From positions 1-64,000 of the forward strand of contig QEVG01000004.1 of the NCBI GenBank assembly GCA_003576905.1: a stretch of DNA of 64,000 nt, in the 5' to 3' direction. Within the stretch, counting starts at the first letter, position 1. The number at the start of each line of letters is the position of its first letter. The notes beneath the pieces are model-generated. The model made no database searches. It was not told the origin of the DNA and saw only the letters and a list, made by a program, of their open reading frames with translations. Origin of the DNA: Planctomycetota bacterium. Lineage in GTDB: Bacteria; Planctomycetota; Phycisphaerae; UBA1845; UTPLA1. The translations under genes were made by a program, and so were the position numbers. Positions 60,554 through 64,000 of this stretch are shown here, piece by piece.

Positions 60554-61627
60554 ATGTCACGAATCGGCGACCTGGAAAACGCGATCGTCGCGCGGCTCGC
60601 GACGGCGCTGGTCGGCGGCGCGCCGGCCTTCGCGGTGGTGAAGGGCCATTCGGGCGGTTACCGCCCGGCGCTGTCGGAGGCGATCCGGCGCGAGCGGCTT
60701 TTGGCGGCGTACGTGGCGTTCAGCTACGAGCCGGTCTCGCCGGAGACGCCGGACATCGAGCGCGGGCCGCAGTTTCGCGTGCTGGTGGCGACGCGCATGC
60801 TCCGGGGCGGGGACGATCCGCGGCACGGCGACGGCGCGGCGCCGGGCGCCTTCGAGCTGATGGACGTCGTGCGCGCGCGGCTCGATCTGCACGAGCCCAA
60901 CGGCGACGTGCAGCTGCAATGTCTTTTCGAGCGCTTTGTCGAGGCGGACGACCGCGTGGCGATCTACGAGATCGGCTACCGAGCGTGGCCGTTTTTCGCG
61001 CAGGTTCCGTCGGGCGATCCGCTCCTGGCCGGGCCGCGCGTGATCGGTTCGGCGACGGACTTTATCCGCTTCGATCCGGCGACGGGTTTGTACACGCTTG
61101 CCGGCGCGGCGCGGCCGACGCAGGATCTGCCCTTCTTCGGGCCGGCGGGCATCCTGTCGTACAACGCGGGCAGCGTGGCCGTCGCCACGTTTTTGACCAG
61201 CGCCGACGCGGCGGCAAACGTCCCGGCGGTTCAGGTGGCGGCCAACGCCGACGGCGGGTGGCGGTCGTTTCCGGTGGCGATTCCCGAGTGGTGCGACGTG
61301 GACGACACCGCGGAGGTCATCGTGCCGGTGCAGGCCGTCGCCTCGGCGACGGGAAACCTCTCGCTCCGCGCGAGCTGGGACCGCGTGCGCGCCGGAGCGG
61401 GCGGCGTGAGCGAGGCGAGCGTGTCGGGCGTAGTGGCCGGGCCGGTGGCGGCGGGTGACATCGCGTATGTCACCATCGGGACGCTTTCCGCGTCGACCTT
61501 CGCGCCGGGAGATGTCATCTGCCTTGCGGTGCAGCGGCTCGGCGCGACCGACGCGGCGGACACCTATTCGCAGGATATTCTCATTGCCCGGTGCGGGTGG
61601 CTCCGTTTCCGGCGGTCTCGCTTGTAG
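60554..61627 (+). CDS. Fusion: Mu gp37-like protein (DUF1834) plus unknown beta-rich domain
   Basis: A 357-residue protein. Residues 1-150 match gp37/DUF1834 neck proteins ('MSRIGDLENAIVARLATALV', 'LLAAYVAFSYEPVSPETPDI', 'FRVLVATRMLRGG'). Residues about 160-357 are an extra beta-rich domain ('AVATFLTSADAAANVPAVQV', 'VPVQAVASATGNLSLRASWD', 'SASTFAPGDVICLAVQRLGA') like the jelly-roll modules found in phage virion proteins. Usual gp37 proteins are about 140-200 residues. It is the last gene of the module; no tail genes follow. Confidence 0.8.
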   Translation: MSRIGDLENAIVARLATALVGGAPAFAVVKGHSGGYRPALSEAIRRERLLAAYVAFSYEPVSPETPDIERGPQFRVLVATRMLRGGDDPRHGDGAAPGAFELMDVVRARLDLHEPNGDVQLQCLFERFVEADDRVAIYEIGYRAWPFFAQVPSGDPLLAGPRVIGSATDFIRFDPATGLYTLAGAARPTQDLPFFGPAGILSYNAGSVAVATFLTSADAAANVPAVQVAANADGGWRSFPVAIPEWCDVDDTAEVIVPVQAVASATGNLSLRASWDRVRAGAGGVSEASVSGVVAGPVAAGDIAYVTIGTLSASTFAPGDVICLAVQRLGATDAADTYSQDILIARCGWLRFRRSRL

Positions 61628-61935
61628 GACCGGACGGCCGCCAGGGCCGGGCGCGACCGCCCAGGTCCAAACCGCGCCTGGCCTCTCGTGTCTGTGATTC
61701 CCGCGGTGGACCCGGACCCAACCCGGCGGCGAGCACCATTTAATATCCTGTCAACACATAAGTTATATCTTGCCCGCCGCGTTGCGCAGGCGTTACAAGC
61801 AGCCCCTTCTCCCCGATGTATATTGCTCTTGTCGGATTCGCGGTTTTTCCATCGACGCATCCGGACCTTCGTGGCGGTGTGTCCGCCGATCGCAGGGTAT
61901 CAACTCTTTTTTCGAGGCATCACGAGGAGATGAAC
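61628..61935. other. Intergenic region upstream of the DUF1573 gene
   Basis: About 310 bases marking the end of the phage module. An AT-rich island (61739-61770, with TTATAT at 61763-61768) probably holds the promoter of the DUF1573 gene, but no clean -35 box is visible. No attachment-site-like repeat was recognised. Confidence 0.35.
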
Positions 61936-63399
61936 ATGAATCGCTACAGCCTGTTTGCTCGTACGACCGTCGCCGCCGCTGCACTGGCGCTGGTCCTGGC
62001 CGGTGTGAGCCGCGCCGAGGAGCCCGCCAAGCAGCAGCCGCAGAATGCCGACCCCCATGCCGGGCACAATCACGCCCAGCCAGCCAACCCGCCGCAGAAG
62101 ATCACGGTGCCGGCGAACCAGGTCAAGCCGGGCCAGCCGGCGCAGCTTCGTCCTGGCGAGACGGCTCCGCTGCCCCCGCCGAACGCGATGAAGGGTCCGG
62201 CGACTCCGGTGAAGCCGACGCCCGGTCAGGACATTCCCGCGCCGACGGTCGTGCTGAAGGAAGGCGAGGTTCCGGCGATCAAGTTCGACACGCCGACGTA
62301 CGAATTCGGTCGCGTCCGCTCGGGTCAGGAAGTCGTGCACGATTTCTGGTTTACGAACACCGGAACCGGCCCGGTCGAGATTCTGAAGGTCCGCCCCTCG
62401 TGCGGTTGCACGACGGCCGGCCAGCATGACAAGATCGTCCAGCCCGGCCAGACCGGCAAGATTCCGATTCGACTCAACCCCGGCAACGCCAGCGGCCCGA
62501 TCCACAAGACGATCATGGTGAACACGAACGTTCCCGGCGAGGGCTCGACGGTTACGCTGCACATCCAGGGCGAGGTGTGGCATCCGATCCAGGCGACGCC
62601 GACGAGCGCGTCGTTCGGTCGATTGACGAGCGAGATGGCCGCTTCGGCGAGCATGGAGCGCAAGCTGACGATCGTGAACAACACCGAGGAGAAGGTGACG
62701 GTCAGCGATCCGAAGAGCAGCAATCCGTCGTTCAAGGCGACGGTAAACCCGCTGGAAGAGGGCAAGAAGTTCGAGCTGGTCGTCACGGTGGTTCCGCCGC
62801 TGGCCTCGGGTCCGGTGACGGGCAACATCGAGCTGACGACGACGCTGGCCGACATGCCGAAGATGCTGATCCCGGTGAACGCGTACGTCACGGCGGACGT
62901 GGACGTGACGCCGAACCAGCTCACGCTTCCGGCCAACCGGAACGGCAACATCCAGCGGCAGTTCTTCATCCGCAACAACACGCCGAACCCGGTGAAGGTT
63001 TCGGACCTGGCCTCGACGAACGAGAACCTGAAACTGTCAATCGTCGAGACCCAGCCGGTGGGCAAGGCCTATCGGCTGACCGTCGACATTCCGCAGGATT
63101 ACGTCGTCGCTTCGGGCGGTGACAAGATCACGCTCAAGACCGACAACAAGAGCGTTCCGACGCTGACGATTCCGATCAACTCGGCACCGTCGATCGCGGA
63201 CGTGACCAAGCAGTTCGGCACGACGCCGACCCAGACGACGCCGGGCGCGGCGACGCCCGCGGCCCCGGCCGCTCCTGCCGCCGGCGCGGCAACGGGCACG
63301 GCCGCCGGCGCCAAGCCGGCGACGCCGCCGGTTCAGCAGGTGCCGCCGCAGGCCCAGCCCGCGGGCTCGGGCACTCCGGCCGCCGGTTCCGGGAAGTAG
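61936..63399 (+). CDS. Exported DUF1573-family protein
   Basis: A 487-residue exported protein with a signal peptide ending 'GVSRAEE'. A His-rich segment (HAGHNHAQ) and a Pro-rich linker lead to the DUF1573 domain (about 115-210: 'FDTPTYEFGRVRSGQEVVHD', 'FWFTNTGTGPVEILKVRPSC', 'GCTTAG'), with the typical CGC motif. Two or three further Ig-like domains follow. The C-terminus is a Pro/Ala/Gly-rich tail. The start at 61936 has GAGGAG six bases upstream. DUF1573 proteins are abundant in planctomycetes and Bacteroidetes; their function is unknown. Confidence 0.85.
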   Translation: MNRYSLFARTTVAAAALALVLAGVSRAEEPAKQQPQNADPHAGHNHAQPANPPQKITVPANQVKPGQPAQLRPGETAPLPPPNAMKGPATPVKPTPGQDIPAPTVVLKEGEVPAIKFDTPTYEFGRVRSGQEVVHDFWFTNTGTGPVEILKVRPSCGCTTAGQHDKIVQPGQTGKIPIRLNPGNASGPIHKTIMVNTNVPGEGSTVTLHIQGEVWHPIQATPTSASFGRLTSEMAASASMERKLTIVNNTEEKVTVSDPKSSNPSFKATVNPLEEGKKFELVVTVVPPLASGPVTGNIELTTTLADMPKMLIPVNAYVTADVDVTPNQLTLPANRNGNIQRQFFIRNNTPNPVKVSDLASTNENLKLSIVETQPVGKAYRLTVDIPQDYVVASGGDKITLKTDNKSVPTLTIPINSAPSIADVTKQFGTTPTQTTPGAATPAAPAAPAAGAATGTAAGAKPATPPVQQVPPQAQPAGSGTPAAGSGK

Positions 63400-63415
63400 T
63401 CGTTTATCCTGCTCC

Positions 63416-63453
63416 AGCCCTGGTGGTGTCGGAATATCGGCACCACCAGGGCT
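63416..63453 (+). terminator. Strong hairpin after the DUF1573 gene
   Basis: Perfect 13-bp inverted repeat AGCCCTGGTGGTG (63416-63428) and CACCACCAGGGCT (63441-63453) with a 12-base loop, starting 17 bases after the stop. No T run follows on the plus strand, so it may act as a stabiliser rather than a strict intrinsic terminator. Confidence 0.55.
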
Positions 63454-63496
63454 CCTTCATCGGCGGGCATCGCTGCCGGGAAAGGAATCGTGGGCC

Positions 63497-64000
63497 ATGC
63501 TTCGTGAACTCGGCATGTGCGTCGTGCTGATGGCGATCAGCGCCGGTCTGGCCGTCGCGACAAACGTCTTCCGCGCCGACGAGGGCAAGAGGCTTCCCTG
63601 GATTCGGCGCGGTCTTCCGATGGAGGGCTCGGCCGCCCGCTCGGACAATGCCGGCAAAGGGCCCAACGCGGTCGGTCAGACCGATCCGAACGCCGGGGAA
63701 ACTCCCGTGACCGCGCCGGCGGCGGGCGAAGCGCCCGGCGCAAGCGACGTGACTATGGAAGAAGTCCTCGCTGCGCTGGCCGGAAACACGGCGTACTTCG
63801 TGGACGCGCGGGAGAAGGCGGAGTATGTCGACGGCCATCTGCGCGGGGCGGTGAATCTGCCGTCGAGCGCGATCTATGAGAACGCGGACGCCGTGACGGC
63901 GGTCGTTCCGCCCGACGCGCGGGTGATCGTCTATTGCGGAGGCGGGCAGTGCGAGGCGAGTCACAACGTCTCCGACGCGCTGCGCCGCGATTTCGGATAC
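63497..64000 (+). CDS. Rhodanese-domain protein, incomplete at the window end
   Basis: The first 168 residues are visible; the gene continues beyond the window. An N-terminal membrane anchor ('MCVVLMAISAGLAVATNVFR') is followed by a disordered Gly/Pro/Ala linker and a rhodanese domain from about residue 85 ('TMEEVLAALAGNTAYFVDAR', 'YVDGHLRGAVNLPSSAIY'). The active-site loop is CGGGQCEASH with Cys at about 150, the sulfur carrier. It may form an operon with the DUF1573 gene across the hairpin. Confidence 0.8.
   Translation, partial: MLRELGMCVVLMAISAGLAVATNVFRADEGKRLPWIRRGLPMEGSAARSDNAGKGPNAVGQTDPNAGETPVTAPAAGEAPGASDVTMEEVLAALAGNTAYFVDAREKAEYVDGHLRGAVNLPSSAIYENADAVTAVVPPDARVIVYCGGGQCEASHNVSDALRRDFGY

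Larger units (their letters stand above)
54395..61627 (+). mobile_element. Mu-like phage head module
   Basis: Seven same-strand genes in the order of the Mu head block: terminase large subunit, portal (gp29-like), I-type protease, decoration-type protein, T-type major capsid, gp36 and gp37. Each gene has its own ribosome binding site and short gaps. No transposase, integrase, repressor, lysis, tail or attachment-site sequence lies on either side: a secreted-protein gene precedes it and a chromosomal DUF1573 gene follows. GC content equals that of the chromosome. It may be a domesticated capsid, a gene-transfer-agent-like cluster or a decayed prophage. Confidence 0.75.

Overview
The window is 64 kb of GC-rich bacterial DNA. 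Its gene content points to a planctomycete, probably one of the Phycisphaerae-like lineages. Markers for this are large secreted proteins with dockerin/EF-hand repeats and cysteine-rich modules, DUF1571 and DUF1573 proteins, several acidic proteins with one C-terminal membrane helix, and an IscR-like Rrf2 regulator. This assignment is inferred from gene families only; no rRNA lies in the window.

Region 1 (1-19 kb) is mostly housekeeping: a secreted CHRD/dockerin protein, guaA, an Rrf2 regulator, gltX, a DedA protein, a lipoprotein, glnS, a VapC-like toxin with a small partner downstream of an ALDH7-type aldehyde dehydrogenase, two exported proteins, and lysS. guaA, gltX and lysS each have a -35/-10 pair with a 17-base spacer that ends only 6-11 bases before the start codon, so their mRNAs may be leaderless.

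Region 2 (19-26.5 kb) is a lower-GC accessory stretch: an orphan 671-residue protein with a PD-(D/E)XK-like C-terminus, short repeat arrays, a LolC/FtsX-type permease, a small antitoxin gene next to a wrecked vapC, and the LolD-type ATPase.

Region 3 (26.5-32.8 kb) is the most interesting metabolic locus. A class IV aminotransferase is followed by an indolepyruvate:ferredoxin oxidoreductase alpha subunit that lacks its ferredoxin domain. Next comes one 1016-residue polypeptide joining the IOR beta subunit to both halves of an ADP-forming acyl-CoA synthetase. Together they could run amino acid to 2-oxo acid to acyl-CoA to acid plus ATP.

Region 4 (33.05-35.63 kb) is an IS1595-family element bounded by 33-bp imperfect inverted repeats. 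It carries a DDE transposase, two unknown proteins, a class II tRNA-like cloverleaf with a UGG anticodon, a candidate small RNA, and a 52-residue basic protein.

Region 5 (35.7-54.2 kb) holds a divergent sigma-70-like factor, an Fpg glycosylase, trpS, scpA-ridA, homoserine dehydrogenase, an AraC regulator, rsmE, a DUF1571 protein, nadD, pckA, a secreted six-repeat calcium-binding-like protein and several unknown proteins.

Region 6 (54.4-61.6 kb) is a compact Mu-like head module: terminase, portal, protease, decoration protein, capsid, gp36 and a gp37 fusion. No transposase, integrase, lysis or tail genes lie beside it. The window ends with a DUF1573 exported protein and a truncated rhodanese gene.
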